NCBI GenBank assembly: GCA_041180805.1
Contig: JBEGQX010000353.1
Location: 1 to 16,804 of the forward strand
Direction: 5' to 3'
Length of the DNA: 16,804 bases
Source of the DNA: JBEGQX01 sp041180805
Lineage (GTDB): Bacteria > Planctomycetota > Planctomycetia > Gemmatales > Gemmataceae
Both the position numbers and the translations under genes were made by a program. The stretch's first letter is position 1. Each line of letters starts with the position of its first letter. This document shows, one piece after another, positions 1 to 8,732 of the stretch. The notes beneath the pieces are model-generated. The model ran no database searches and was not told the origin of the DNA. It saw only the letters and a list, made by a program, of their open reading frames with translations.

Positions 1-2
1 TC

Positions 3-1172
3 GTCCCCGACAAGCCATTTGAATTCGTGTTAAAAAACCTGAACCACGACACCCAATATCACTACCAACTTTACACGAAGAAACCAAAGGACACCGAACC
101 AGTCCCGGGAAAAATATGTCATTTTCACACCCAGAGGAAACCGGGAAGCGCTTTTAACTTCACGGTCCAGTCTGATTCCCACTTGGACCAAGGGACAAGA
201 CCCGCCGTCTATGAAAAAACACTAGCCAACGCCCTTGAGGACAACCCGGACTTCCATGTGGACATCGGCGACACCTTCATGACGGATAAATACCCCAACT
301 TTAAAGATTCGCTTCCCCAGTACCTGGCCCAAAGATATTATCTAGGGCAAATGTCGCATTCATCGCCTTTATTTTTGGTTTTAGGAAACCATGATGGGGA
401 AAGGCTGGATCGTTATGATGGAAAAGCCGATTCCATGCCGGTTTGGTCATGTCTGAACAGGAAAAAATATTTTCCCAACCCCTATCCGGACGGGTTTTAC
501 ACTGGCAACAAAGAAGAATTAAAACCCATCGGCAAACTTGAAAACTATTACGCCTTTGAGTGGGGGGACGCCCAATTTATAGCACTCGACCCATTCTGGA
601 ACACCAAGAGAAACCGTGGGAAAAATAGCGAAGGCAATTGGTCAAGGACCCTGGGTGAAACGCAATTCAAATGGTTGGAAAAAACCCTTGCAAGCTCCAA
701 GGCAAAATACAAGTTCGTGTTCATCCACCATTTGGTGGGCGGACTGGATGAATCAGCCCGGGGTGGAAGTGAAGCCGCGGTGCTTTACGAATGGGGTGGA
801 AAAAACAAGGAAGGCCAGGACGAATTCAAGGCCAGGCGACCGGGTTGGTCCATGCCCATCCATTCCCTATTTGTGAAGCACAAAGTTTCGGTGGTATTCC
901 ATGGCCATGATCATTTTTTTGCCAAGCAGGACCTGGACAATGTGGTCTACCTGATGGTACCCCAACCGGGGCATCCCGGTTCGGAACGTTTGAAAAATGT
1001 GGATGAATACGGTTATGTGCGGGGCGATTTCCTCTCACCTGCTGGCCATATAAGGGTCTCCGTATCCGCGGAAATGGCAAAAATCGATTATGTGCGTTCC
1101 GTCCTGTCACAAAGCGAAACCTCTGAAAGAAAAAACAAGGCGGTTGCCTACTCCTTTAAAATTAGCCCATAA
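3..1172 (+). CDS. Calcineurin-like metallophosphoesterase, 5'-partial
   Basis: The gene enters from the left edge: the frame is open from base 3 and the GTG at 27 is internal. Numbered from that GTG, all metallophosphoesterase motifs are present in order: D50-S-H52, G81-D82, G120-N-H-D123, H234-H235 and H292-G-H-D-H296. Together they form the usual two-metal site for phosphoester hydrolysis. The visible start, with LKNL followed by a YHYQLYT strand, looks like the last strand of a fibronectin-III or purple-acid-phosphatase type N-terminal domain, so the full protein is probably a secreted phosphatase-like enzyme whose signal peptide lies off the window. A WGDAQFIALDPFW segment (about 179-191) also fits this family. 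The substrate cannot be told. A 102-base gap separates it from cassette 1 on the same strand. Family assignment is secure; export and the N-terminal domain are inference. Confidence 0.9.
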   Translation, partial: VPDKPFEFVLKNLNHDTQYHYQLYTKKPKDTEPVPGKICHFHTQRKPGSAFNFTVQSDSHLDQGTRPAVYEKTLANALEDNPDFHVDIGDTFMTDKYPNFKDSLPQYLAQRYYLGQMSHSSPLFLVLGNHDGERLDRYDGKADSMPVWSCLNRKKYFPNPYPDGFYTGNKEELKPIGKLENYYAFEWGDAQFIALDPFWNTKRNRGKNSEGNWSRTLGETQFKWLEKTLASSKAKYKFVFIHHLVGGLDESARGGSEAAVLYEWGGKNKEGQDEFKARRPGWSMPIHSLFVKHKVSVVFHGHDHFFAKQDLDNVVYLMVPQPGHPGSERLKNVDEYGYVRGDFLSPAGHIRVSVSAEMAKIDYVRSVLSQSETSERKNKAVAYSFKISP

Positions 1173-1215
1173 CATCGTTGTAACTAGCTGAAGAGAATCC
1201 TGACTTTAAGCCGAT

Positions 1216-1232
1216 TCCTATTTGCAATAGGA
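1216..1232. repeat. Inverted repeat overlapping candidate -35 of cassette 1
   Basis: TCCTATT-TGC-AATAGGA is a perfect 7-base inverted repeat with a 3-base centre, 43-59 bases upstream of the cassette 1 start. A competing pairing exists between GATTCC (1213-1218) and GGAATC (1238-1243), and the two cannot form together. It could be an operator, an RNA switch between two hairpins, or a weak terminator of the phosphoesterase gene, since TTT follows the stem. No long T run follows, which argues against strong termination. Confidence 0.4.
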
Positions 1233-1249
1233 TTTGGGGAATCTACAAT
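1222..1249 (+). promoter_or_regulatory. Candidate sigma70-type promoter of cassette 1
   Basis: TTGCAA (1222-1227), a 16-base spacer and TACAAT (1244-1249) match the vegetative consensus at 4/6 and 5/6 positions. Transcription would start near 1256, about 19 bases before the ATG at 1275. The -35 box lies inside the inverted repeat at 1216-1232, so a protein bound there would compete with polymerase. This was found by eye and is unverified in a planctomycete. Confidence 0.4.
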
Positions 1250-1274
1250 TCATAGTTGAACCAAGAGCATTCCT

Positions 1275-4055
1275 ATGAATTCCCGCCTGTGCATAACCGT
1301 ACTTCTTGCAAGCATCTACTCCCCTGCAATCACAGTTGCCCAGGGAGTTGATTTTGTTCGGGAAGTTCGACCAATTTTTCAAAAACACTGTTACTCTTGC
1401 CATGGTCCTGAAAAACAGAAGTCGGGTTACAGGCTGGATATTAAATCCATCGCCATCAAGGGTGGAGACAATCATTCGCCGGTGATTGTTCCGGGCAAGC
1501 CCCTGGAAAGCCCTCTGATTCGCATGGTGAAAGGCGTGGAAAAAGAACTAACCATGCCACCCAAAGGAAACCGTTTAACGGAAAATGAGATCACCACCCT
1601 TTCCAAATGGGTGCAAAATGGCGCCATCTGGCCCGAGGGCATCGACCTTGCCCGGCTTAAGGATTCCAAAAGCCACTGGGCGTTTCAACCCGTTCAAAAA
1701 CAGGCCCCCCCCAAGGTTTCCGACCCAAAATGGAATAAAAATCCAATCGATAAATTCATCCTCGATCGCCTCGAAAAAGAAAACATCAAACCTTCGCATT
1801 CTGCCGACAAAACATCCTGGCTTCGCAGGGTTTGCCTTGATCTAACAGGGTTACCCCCCTCACCGGAGCAAGTGGCCATATTCAATAAAGATACCAGTTC
1901 AAATGCCCGCCAAAGGATGGTCGAAAGCCTTCTAGGTTCGCCCCGCTACGGGGAAAGATGGGCCCAACACTGGCTTGACGTGGTTCGCTACGCCGACACC
2001 CATGGCTTTGAAGTCAACACCGAAAGACCAAACGCCTGGCCTTACCGTGATTATGTGATAGATGCATTTAACAAGGACACACCCTATAACCGATTTATTC
2101 AGGAACAAATTGCAGGGGACGCATTTGGGAAAGATGCGGCCACGGGTTTCCTGGTGACATCTTCCGTGCTTTTGCCGGGGCAGATAGGTGCCGATGAACC
2201 ATCTAAAAGGCTGGCAAGGCAGGACGCCTTGGATGAAATAGTGATCAACCTGGGCCAAACCTTCCTCGGTTTAAGCATTGGTTGCGCCCGCTGTCATGAT
2301 CACAAGTTCGACCCCATTTCCCAAAAGGAATATTACTCGATGCAGGCATTTGTTGCCGGGGTGGAGTATGGGGATAGACCCATCAATACCCCCGAAGCAC
2401 TAGCCTCCAAAAAACAGGCCGCCATTACCAAGGACAAATTATCAGCCATAGACGGCAAGCTTGCGCGCCTTACTCCACTGGCATATTCCGGCGCCAAACG
2501 CCCCATGATAAATCCCAGGCAAAACACCGATCGCTTCAAACCTACCAAGGCCAAACAACTTCGATTCACCATCTTGAAAACCAATAATCTGGAACCTTGC
2601 ATCGATGAACTGGAAGTTTTTGACACCAACGGAAAAAATGTCGCTCTGGCTGCAAGCGGAACCAAAGTACATTCCTCGGGAAATAATACCTCGCAAAATC
2701 GTCATGAGTTACGATTCATCCATGATGGCGAATATGGCAATTCAAGAAGTTGGATGTCCAACGAAACTGGCAAAGGCTGGATCGTACTGGAGTTCCCACA
2801 AGAATGCGTCATTGAAAGGGTGTCCTGGGGCAGGGATAGACAGGGAAAGTTCTCAGACAGGCTTGCCCTGGAATACCTCATTGAAACATCCGTCGATAAC
2901 AAGGCCTGGCTAAAAGCTTCCGATGCATCAGACAGACTTCCTTATGATCCCAAGGTAAAAAAAATCGCGGAGTTTTCCTCTGCAGGGCTAAGTGATTCTG
3001 AATCCAAGGAAGCCCAAAAACTTCTGGAGGAAAAGAAGCAGCTAGAATCCACGCTGAAGGATGAGGAATCCTCATCGCTCGCCTTCGCAGGTGTATTTCG
3101 AAAGCCAGATTTGATCAAACTGCTATACCGTGGAGACCCAGAACAACCCAAGGAGGAGGTTAGCCCGACTTTTCCCCAGGTCCTTGGGGATTTCAAACTC
3201 GCTTTGGAAACCCCCGAGCAAGAACGGCGAAAGAAACTCGCGGACTTCATTGCCAGCCCGACCAATCCTTTAACCGCAAGGGTGATGGTCAACCGAATCT
3301 GGCAGGGGCATTTTGGAACTGGGCTGGTGGAAACTTCCAGCGATTTTGGAAATTCCGGTACCAAGCCCTCGCACCCGGAACTTCTCGACTGGCTGGCCGG
3401 CGAATTTGTGAGAAGTGGATGGTCCATCAAGCATATGCACAGGTTGATTGTCTTGAGTGAAACCTATGGTCAATCCCATGAGATTAAAACGGAAGCGCAG
3501 GCAAAAGACGCGGATACAAGGCTATTGTGGAGATATCCATCCCGCAGGATCGAGGCCGAATGCGCCAGGGATTCCATGCTTGCGGTCAGTGGCAGGCTGA
3601 ATCTTCAAACCGGCGGAAAAGGTTTTGATTTGTTTGATAAAAGAGGTGGGTTAACCGGTTTTAATCCCAAGGAGACCTTCCTTGAAAATGGACGCAGGAG
3701 GATGATTTATGCCCACCGTGTTCGTCGGGAGCGCGACGGGGTTTTTGGTTCCCTGGATTGCCCCGACAACGGGCAAAGCACCGCAAGGAGAAGGGATTCC
3801 ACAACACCCCTTCAAGCCCTTGGCCTGTTAAACAGCCAGTTTACCCTTGATGAGTCGGAAGCATTCGCCCAAAGGATTACCAAAGAAATAGCTAATGATG
3901 CCCAAAAGCAAATTCAAAAGGCGTTCCTAATGGCGTTATCCAGAGAGGCGTCACCCAGTGAAATATCCGATTGTTTACCCGTGGTGCAAAAGTTCGGGCT
4001 GGCAACACTTTGCAAGGTATTATTCAACAGCAACGAGTTCTTGTTTATTCCCTAG
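1275..4055 (+). CDS. PSCyt1-DUF1549-F5/8C-like-DUF1553 secreted cytochrome-like protein (cassette 1)
   Basis: This is a 926-residue member of the planctomycete cytochrome family. Residues 1-23 form a signal peptide ending near AQG. The PSCyt1 domain (about 26-135) carries a haem-c site C39-YS-C42-H43 and a likely axial Met94 in TMPPKG. DUF1549 (about 153-363) contains LDLTGLPP, YGERWAQHWLDVVRYAD and a second CxxCH at C337-AR-C340-H341 in GCARCHDHKFDP. Residues about 427-549 resemble an F5/8-type C (discoidin) module, with IDELEVFD, IHDGEYGNSRSW and a closing strand ETSVDNKAW. A charged helix (about 573-600) leads into DUF1553 (about 650-925), with NPLTARVMVNRIW and TTPLQALGLLN. The family's reaction is not established. 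Haem and an extracytoplasmic location suggest redox chemistry or electron transfer linked to a bound polymer or glycan, which is inference. ATG 1275 is chosen because it starts the signal peptide; the Shine-Dalgarno (AAGAGC) is weak. DUF1501 follows nine bases later. Confidence 0.9.
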   Translation: MNSRLCITVLLASIYSPAITVAQGVDFVREVRPIFQKHCYSCHGPEKQKSGYRLDIKSIAIKGGDNHSPVIVPGKPLESPLIRMVKGVEKELTMPPKGNRLTENEITTLSKWVQNGAIWPEGIDLARLKDSKSHWAFQPVQKQAPPKVSDPKWNKNPIDKFILDRLEKENIKPSHSADKTSWLRRVCLDLTGLPPSPEQVAIFNKDTSSNARQRMVESLLGSPRYGERWAQHWLDVVRYADTHGFEVNTERPNAWPYRDYVIDAFNKDTPYNRFIQEQIAGDAFGKDAATGFLVTSSVLLPGQIGADEPSKRLARQDALDEIVINLGQTFLGLSIGCARCHDHKFDPISQKEYYSMQAFVAGVEYGDRPINTPEALASKKQAAITKDKLSAIDGKLARLTPLAYSGAKRPMINPRQNTDRFKPTKAKQLRFTILKTNNLEPCIDELEVFDTNGKNVALAASGTKVHSSGNNTSQNRHELRFIHDGEYGNSRSWMSNETGKGWIVLEFPQECVIERVSWGRDRQGKFSDRLALEYLIETSVDNKAWLKASDASDRLPYDPKVKKIAEFSSAGLSDSESKEAQKLLEEKKQLESTLKDEESSSLAFAGVFRKPDLIKLLYRGDPEQPKEEVSPTFPQVLGDFKLALETPEQERRKKLADFIASPTNPLTARVMVNRIWQGHFGTGLVETSSDFGNSGTKPSHPELLDWLAGEFVRSGWSIKHMHRLIVLSETYGQSHEIKTEAQAKDADTRLLWRYPSRRIEAECARDSMLAVSGRLNLQTGGKGFDLFDKRGGLTGFNPKETFLENGRRRMIYAHRVRRERDGVFGSLDCPDNGQSTARRRDSTTPLQALGLLNSQFTLDESEAFAQRITKEIANDAQKQIQKAFLMALSREASPSEISDCLPVVQKFGLATLCKVLFNSNEFLFIP

Positions 4056-4057
4056 GG
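4054..4057 (+). promoter_or_regulatory. Shine-Dalgarno deciding the DUF1501 start (cassette 1)
   Basis: AGGG overlaps the TAG stop of the preceding gene and lies 7 bases before ATG 4065. The in-frame GTG at 4059 would be only one base away, too close for ribosome binding. This favours ATG 4065 and implies coupled translation of the pair. Confidence 0.55.
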
Positions 4058-4064
4058 CGTGCAA

Positions 4065-5519
4065 ATGAAATCCCGCATCGATGGCTGGAACCTGCTGGAT
4101 CGAAGAAATTTCCTTTCCCAATCCGCCACCGGACTTGGCGCGATCGCATTTGCTCATCTTCTTTCCCAACAGGGTTTATTGGCAAATTCGGTTTATGTGG
4201 ATCCATCAAAGCCATTCGCGCCGAGGAATACCCACTTTCCCGCCAAAGCCAAGCGCGTCGTGGTGGTGTTTTGTGCGGGCGCGGTTAGCCAGTTGGAAAC
4301 CTGGGATTACAAACCCGCCCTGATCAAGCATGATGACAAACCTCTTCAGGGTGGACCATCCGTCACCTTTCAGGGCCCTGCGGGGAACCTGGCAAGACCT
4401 CAGTACAATTTCCGACCAAGGGGAAACACAGGAAAATGGGTTTCCGACCTGATACCACATTTGGCTGAATTAACGGACGAGTTTGCGTTCGTTCATTCGC
4501 TGACCAGTAAGACTAACACCCACGGGCCTGCTGAAAATTTTCTTTCCTCCGGCTTCATTCAGGATGGTTTCCCCAGCATTGGATCTTGGGTAACCTATGC
4601 CCTGGGAACCGAAAACCAAAATCTTCCAGCGTTTGTGGCGATTCCCGACCCGCGCGGGGTTCCTCAGGCAGGTTCCAACAACTGGGGTCCCGGATTCCTT
4701 AGAGCAGAGTTTCAGGGCACGCCATTCAGCGTGAAGGACCCGATCCGCCATTTGAATCCCCCCAAGGGCACTTCCCCCGAGGCGGATCAATCCGCAAGAA
4801 ATTTGCTGGCAAAAATGAATCATCGTCATTTGGAACTCAACCCTGCCGACCAAAAGCTTGCAGCAAGGATTTCCAGTTATGAACTTGCAGCCAGAATGCA
4901 GCTTGAGGTTCCCGAACTAAGTGATCTGTCCTCCGAACCCCCACACATCCTTAAACTTTATGGAGCTGATGACACCCAAAACCCAACCAAGGCCGGTTTT
5001 GCGAAAAATTGCATCCTGGCTCGAAGATTACTTGAAAAAGGCGTGAGGTTCGTTCAATTGTTTAACGGAGCGTATGCAAGTGGTGGTGAATTAAACTGGG
5101 ATGGCCACAGCAAACTAAAGGAGCAATACGACAAACACGCCGCGATTATGGATCAACCTGTTGCAGGTTTGATTCGCGACCTTCGTCAACGCGGATTGCT
5201 GGAGGATACCCTGGTGGTGTGGTGCACCGAGTTTGGCAGAATGCCGATGTTCCAGAAAGGTGCCAAAGGCAGGGACCATAATCCGGATGGTTTTACCTGC
5301 TGGCTGGCTGGTGCAGGAGTTAAGGCAGGCATAAGCCATGGTGTGACGGATGAATTAGGACAGAAAGCGGTGCAAGATATTCACCCCCTCTATGACTTCA
5401 ATGCCACAATCTTGCACTTACTTGGGCTTGATCATGAACGGCTGACCTTTGAACACAATGGGGTCCAAAGAAGGCTTACCAATGTTGAGGGAGAGGTAAT
5501 CCATAAATTAATCTGCTGA
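4065..5519 (+). CDS. DUF1501 protein with Tat signal (cassette 1)
   Basis: The protein has 484 residues from ATG 4065 (GTG 4059 would add two). The N-terminus has a twin-arginine signal, with R13-R14 in DRRNFLSQSATG followed by a hydrophobic stretch, so it should be exported folded. DUF1501 proteins belong to the alkaline-phosphatase/sulfatase-like superfamily. Conserved stretches seen are VVVVFCAGAVSQLETWDYKP, PSIGSWVTYALGTEN (about 170-184), NWDGH (344-348), WCTEFGR (386-392), GRDHNPD (402-408) and YDFNATILHLLGLDHERLTF near the end. D, E and H residues in these motifs are candidate metal ligands. No substrate is known for the family; hydrolysis of a phosphate or sulfate ester is possible but inferred only from fold. 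It is the usual downstream partner of PSCyt1-DUF1549-DUF1553 proteins, here nine bases after that gene. In the first motif it has E where the second copy has D (SQLETWD versus SQIDLFD). Confidence 0.9.
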   Translation: MKSRIDGWNLLDRRNFLSQSATGLGAIAFAHLLSQQGLLANSVYVDPSKPFAPRNTHFPAKAKRVVVVFCAGAVSQLETWDYKPALIKHDDKPLQGGPSVTFQGPAGNLARPQYNFRPRGNTGKWVSDLIPHLAELTDEFAFVHSLTSKTNTHGPAENFLSSGFIQDGFPSIGSWVTYALGTENQNLPAFVAIPDPRGVPQAGSNNWGPGFLRAEFQGTPFSVKDPIRHLNPPKGTSPEADQSARNLLAKMNHRHLELNPADQKLAARISSYELAARMQLEVPELSDLSSEPPHILKLYGADDTQNPTKAGFAKNCILARRLLEKGVRFVQLFNGAYASGGELNWDGHSKLKEQYDKHAAIMDQPVAGLIRDLRQRGLLEDTLVVWCTEFGRMPMFQKGAKGRDHNPDGFTCWLAGAGVKAGISHGVTDELGQKAVQDIHPLYDFNATILHLLGLDHERLTFEHNGVQRRLTNVEGEVIHKLIC

Positions 5520-5551
5520 ATCAAAACCCCTGCAAACCCACCCTCAACCTA

Positions 5552-5573
5552 TTGACAGATTTTCATCTGTCAA
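5552..5573. repeat. Perfect 9-base inverted repeat upstream of cassette 2
   Basis: TTGACAGAT, a TTTC loop and ATCTGTCAA pair perfectly over 9 bases. The element lies 32 bases after the first DUF1501 stop and 45-66 bases before the cassette 2 ATG. No T run follows (CGAAACTG), so it is a poor rho-independent terminator. The left arm contains a consensus -35 hexamer TTGACA, but the expected -10 position (5574-5581) holds no good match. It may be an operator, an RNA-processing hairpin between cassettes, or a terminator that does not need a U tract. Confidence 0.6.
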
Positions 5574-5617
5574 CGAAACTGAAAAACTCAATTAGCCTCG
5601 ACCATTGGACTAATTTC

Positions 5618-8600
5618 ATGCAAAAAACATACATCACGACCATAGCAGTCTTCTTATTTATGGTGCTTAATTCCCCAGCGCAGGAACTCTTAAGGGCTCC
5701 AGATTTCAACAAGGATATAAGGCCTATCCTATCTGAAAACTGCTTCCAATGCCACGGCCCCGATGAGGCAAACAGAAAAGCCAAGCTGCGGTTGGACAAT
5801 AATGATTTCTTGAAACGCCGCTCAAAGAACGGCAAAAGCCTCGTGGCACCTAAACAGCCAGAGGAAAGCGAATTATACGTTCGCCTGATCACGCACGAAG
5901 CCGGTGAACTGATGCCACCTGCAAAATCAGGAAAGGCCCTCACCAAAGATCAAATCAATTCCTTCAAATCATGGATTCTTCAGGGCGCGAAATGGTCGGA
6001 ACACTGGGCTTTTATAACTCCCTCTCAACCTCCAGTTCCCAAGGTTAAAGACCAATCCTTCATTAAAAACCCGATCGACAATTTCATCGTCCATGAACTT
6101 GAAAAAAGGAATTTAAGTCCGTCCTCGGAAGCATCGCGAGAAGTTTTGCTTCGCAGAGTAACACTCGATCTGACAGGACTGCCTCCCACCCCAAGGGAAA
6201 TCGAGGATTTTCTTGCTGACAAAAGTGCAAATGCCTACGAAAGGGTGGTGGATAGGCTTTTAAATTCAAGCCATTATGGAGAACGCATGGCCATGCAATG
6301 GCTTGATTATGCGCGGTACGCCGACTCCAATGGTTTCCAGACTGATAGTTCCCGCTCGATGTGGCCATGGCGCGATTGGGTCATTGAAGCTTTCAACCGG
6401 AATATGCCATTTGATCAATTTTCCATCCAGCAAATCGCAGGCGACCTGCTGCCAAATCCAAGTTCAAACCCATCCCAGATTATTGCAACAGGCTTCAATC
6501 GCAACCACCGATTGAACGGGGAAGGGGGCTTGATTGCCGAAGAATGGCGCATTGAAACCGTGATTGATCGCGTCGAAACCACGGGCCTAACTTGGCTGGG
6601 GCTTACGTTAGGCTGCGCACGATGCCATGATCACAAATATGATCCATTATCGCAGAAAGATTTTTACCAACTTTTTGCCTTTTTCAACAACATCAAGGAA
6701 TCAGGCACTCTTTCCTCAAATCGCAATGGGGGAAACAGTGACCCAGTGATTAATATCCCAACTGCGGAGCAACAGCACAGGCTTGATTCTCTGGGGAAGG
6801 AAATCTCGGAACTTAAAAAACAAAAAGAATCTGCTGAGAAAGACTTGGGCCCGCTGGTGGCCAAATGGGAGGAAAAATTCAAAAAAGAATTGGCAAACAA
6901 TGCCCCAGCCTGGGTTACCCTCAATCCATCCAAGGTTTTAGCAAAGCATGGATCCACCCTGATTGCCCAAAATGACGGTTCCTACCTGGCATCAGGGAAA
7001 AACCCACCTCACGAGATTTATGAAATTGAGGCTCCCGTTCACGAAGGGCATATTTCAGGAATCAAGCTTGAATGTCTTGTTGACCCATCCCTGCCGGGCA
7101 AGGGTGCAGGCAGGTTTTCCAACAGTAATTTTGTGCTTTCGAAGGTGGAAGCTGAAATCGTTACGCCCGGCAAAGCACCCATGCCCGTAAACTTTTCCAG
7201 GGCAGAAGCTGATTATTCCCAGCAAGGCTGGAATATTTCCAACACTTTGGGCCAGGATATCTCAAAGGGTTGGGCAGTGGACGGCCCAACTAGAAAAGAA
7301 AATCGCAAGGCCATGTTCATAGCGGCAACCAGAACGCCCATCCCCAGCGGAAGCACCCTTAAAATCCGCTTAGTACAACAGTCTTTGAACCAGCATAATA
7401 TTGGCAGGTTCCGGCTTTCATTCTCCAGTCGCCCGCCGGAACAGCTTAAACTTCAAGGCAACGGTGTACCAACAGACATCCTTGAGGCTCTTTCTGTTAT
7501 AGACTCTAAAAGAACGCAAAAACAGAAAGACTCACTCATTGCTTACTTTAAAGCTTCTTCCGATTCCCCCCTAAAGCAATTTGAAAACAAGATGGAATCC
7601 CTCAAAAAGGAAATTGCTTCTCTGGAGGCCAAAATTCCCACTGTCATGGTAATGCAGGAAGGACAACCAAGGGATGCATTCATCCTTATTCGGGGTCAAT
7701 ATGACCAGAAAGGCGAGAAGGTTACCGCGGAATTCCCAAGGGTTTTCCAGAATGTCGAGATGAAATTTGAAAAGAATCGGCTTGGTTTTGCCAATTGGAT
7801 TGTAAGTCCAAATAATCCTTTGACCGCCAGGGTTTGGGTCAATCGTTCCTGGGAAAAGTTTTTTGGCACAGGGATCGTGAAAACTACCGACAATCTTGGA
7901 TCTCAGTCGGAATACCCTATCCATCGTGAACTATTGGACTGGCTTGCCACGGAATTTATTCGAAAGAACTGGGATATGAAGGCCTTGCAAAAACTTGTGG
8001 TTATGAGTTCCACCTACCGGCAGTCTAGCAAAGTCACTCCACAACTCATGGAAATGGATCCGGAAAACAAACTTCTTGCGCGTGGCCCACGGTTTCGACT
8101 GCAAAGCGAGTTAATACGGGACCAGGCCCTGGCCATTAGCGGCCTGCTTTCCTCAAAAATCGGTGGCCCTTCGGTTCGTCCATACATGCCTGATGGGGTG
8201 TGGGATGAGACAAGCCGTTATGGCGACCTTAGAAACTACAAGCGGGAAACCGGCGAAAACCTTTATAGGCGGTCCATGTACACCATCTGGAAAAGGACTG
8301 CGGCACCACCTTCCATGCTCATCTTTGATTCCCCTAACCGCGAGATATGCTCCATCACCAGATCCCGCACAAACACGCCCCTTCAGGCCCTTGCTCTTTT
8401 AAACGAGGTCACCTATGTGGAAGCAGCCAGAAAACTAGGTGAACGCATGTTGCAGGAAGGTGGCAAAAATGATTACGAACGAATCAACCATGGATTGTTA
8501 CTGGCCAGGGGACGAAAAGGCTCTGACCAGGAAATCAATTTGCTTTTAGAGGGACTTAAAAAGGACATCAAACGGTTTGAACTATCACCAGATTCCGCGA

Positions 8601-8725
8601 TCCAGCTTCTTTCCGTGGGGGATTACAAGTCCGTCAATACCCAGTTAGACCCAAAAACACTCGCAGCCTACACGGTAACCGCAAACATACTTCTCAATCT
8701 GGATGAAGTAGTCACCAGGGAATGA
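5618..8725 (+). CDS. PSCyt1-DUF1549-DUF1553 secreted cytochrome-like protein with galactose-binding-like insert (cassette 2)
   Basis: The protein has 1035 residues from ATG 5618. A TTG at 5552 is in frame, but would put 22 polar residues before the signal peptide and start inside the hairpin, so it is rejected. Residues 1-22 form a signal peptide ending near SPAQ. PSCyt1 holds C42-FQ-C45-H46 and Met99 in LMPPAKSG. DUF1549 (about 149-358) has LDLTGLPPTP, HYGERMAMQWLDYARYAD and a second CxxCH at C333-AR-C336-H337. A coiled coil (about 382-428) precedes a beta-rich module (about 431-603) with the pattern W-x-x-L, DGSYLASGKNPP, IKLECLVDPSLPGKGAGRF and NFVLS, a galactose-binding-like insert common in planctomycete members of this family. 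A second helix (about 653-673) leads to DUF1553 (about 715-1030), with NPLTARVWVNRSW, TRSRTNTPLQALALL and YTVTANILLNLDE. No clear Shine-Dalgarno is visible. DUF1501 follows after 7 bases. The reaction is unknown. Confidence 0.9.
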   Translation: MQKTYITTIAVFLFMVLNSPAQELLRAPDFNKDIRPILSENCFQCHGPDEANRKAKLRLDNNDFLKRRSKNGKSLVAPKQPEESELYVRLITHEAGELMPPAKSGKALTKDQINSFKSWILQGAKWSEHWAFITPSQPPVPKVKDQSFIKNPIDNFIVHELEKRNLSPSSEASREVLLRRVTLDLTGLPPTPREIEDFLADKSANAYERVVDRLLNSSHYGERMAMQWLDYARYADSNGFQTDSSRSMWPWRDWVIEAFNRNMPFDQFSIQQIAGDLLPNPSSNPSQIIATGFNRNHRLNGEGGLIAEEWRIETVIDRVETTGLTWLGLTLGCARCHDHKYDPLSQKDFYQLFAFFNNIKESGTLSSNRNGGNSDPVINIPTAEQQHRLDSLGKEISELKKQKESAEKDLGPLVAKWEEKFKKELANNAPAWVTLNPSKVLAKHGSTLIAQNDGSYLASGKNPPHEIYEIEAPVHEGHISGIKLECLVDPSLPGKGAGRFSNSNFVLSKVEAEIVTPGKAPMPVNFSRAEADYSQQGWNISNTLGQDISKGWAVDGPTRKENRKAMFIAATRTPIPSGSTLKIRLVQQSLNQHNIGRFRLSFSSRPPEQLKLQGNGVPTDILEALSVIDSKRTQKQKDSLIAYFKASSDSPLKQFENKMESLKKEIASLEAKIPTVMVMQEGQPRDAFILIRGQYDQKGEKVTAEFPRVFQNVEMKFEKNRLGFANWIVSPNNPLTARVWVNRSWEKFFGTGIVKTTDNLGSQSEYPIHRELLDWLATEFIRKNWDMKALQKLVVMSSTYRQSSKVTPQLMEMDPENKLLARGPRFRLQSELIRDQALAISGLLSSKIGGPSVRPYMPDGVWDETSRYGDLRNYKRETGENLYRRSMYTIWKRTAAPPSMLIFDSPNREICSITRSRTNTPLQALALLNEVTYVEAARKLGERMLQEGGKNDYERINHGLLLARGRKGSDQEINLLLEGLKKDIKRFELSPDSAIQLLSVGDYKSVNTQLDPKTLAAYTVTANILLNLDEVVTRE

Positions 8726-8732
8726 CATCACC

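Noticed and set aside
2333..2705. Open frames on the minus strand inside the cassette 1 cytochrome gene
   Set aside because: They overlap a well-supported gene fully, have no recognisable domain or ribosome-binding site, and are long only because of the codon pattern of the real gene.
4059..4064. GTG 4059 as start of the first DUF1501 gene
   Set aside because: The only Shine-Dalgarno (AGGG, 4054-4057) is one base away from it but 7 bases from ATG 4065.
5552..5617. TTG 5552 as start of the cassette 2 cytochrome gene
   Set aside because: It would add 22 polar residues before a normal signal peptide and would begin inside the hairpin. ATG 5618 gives a clean N-terminus.
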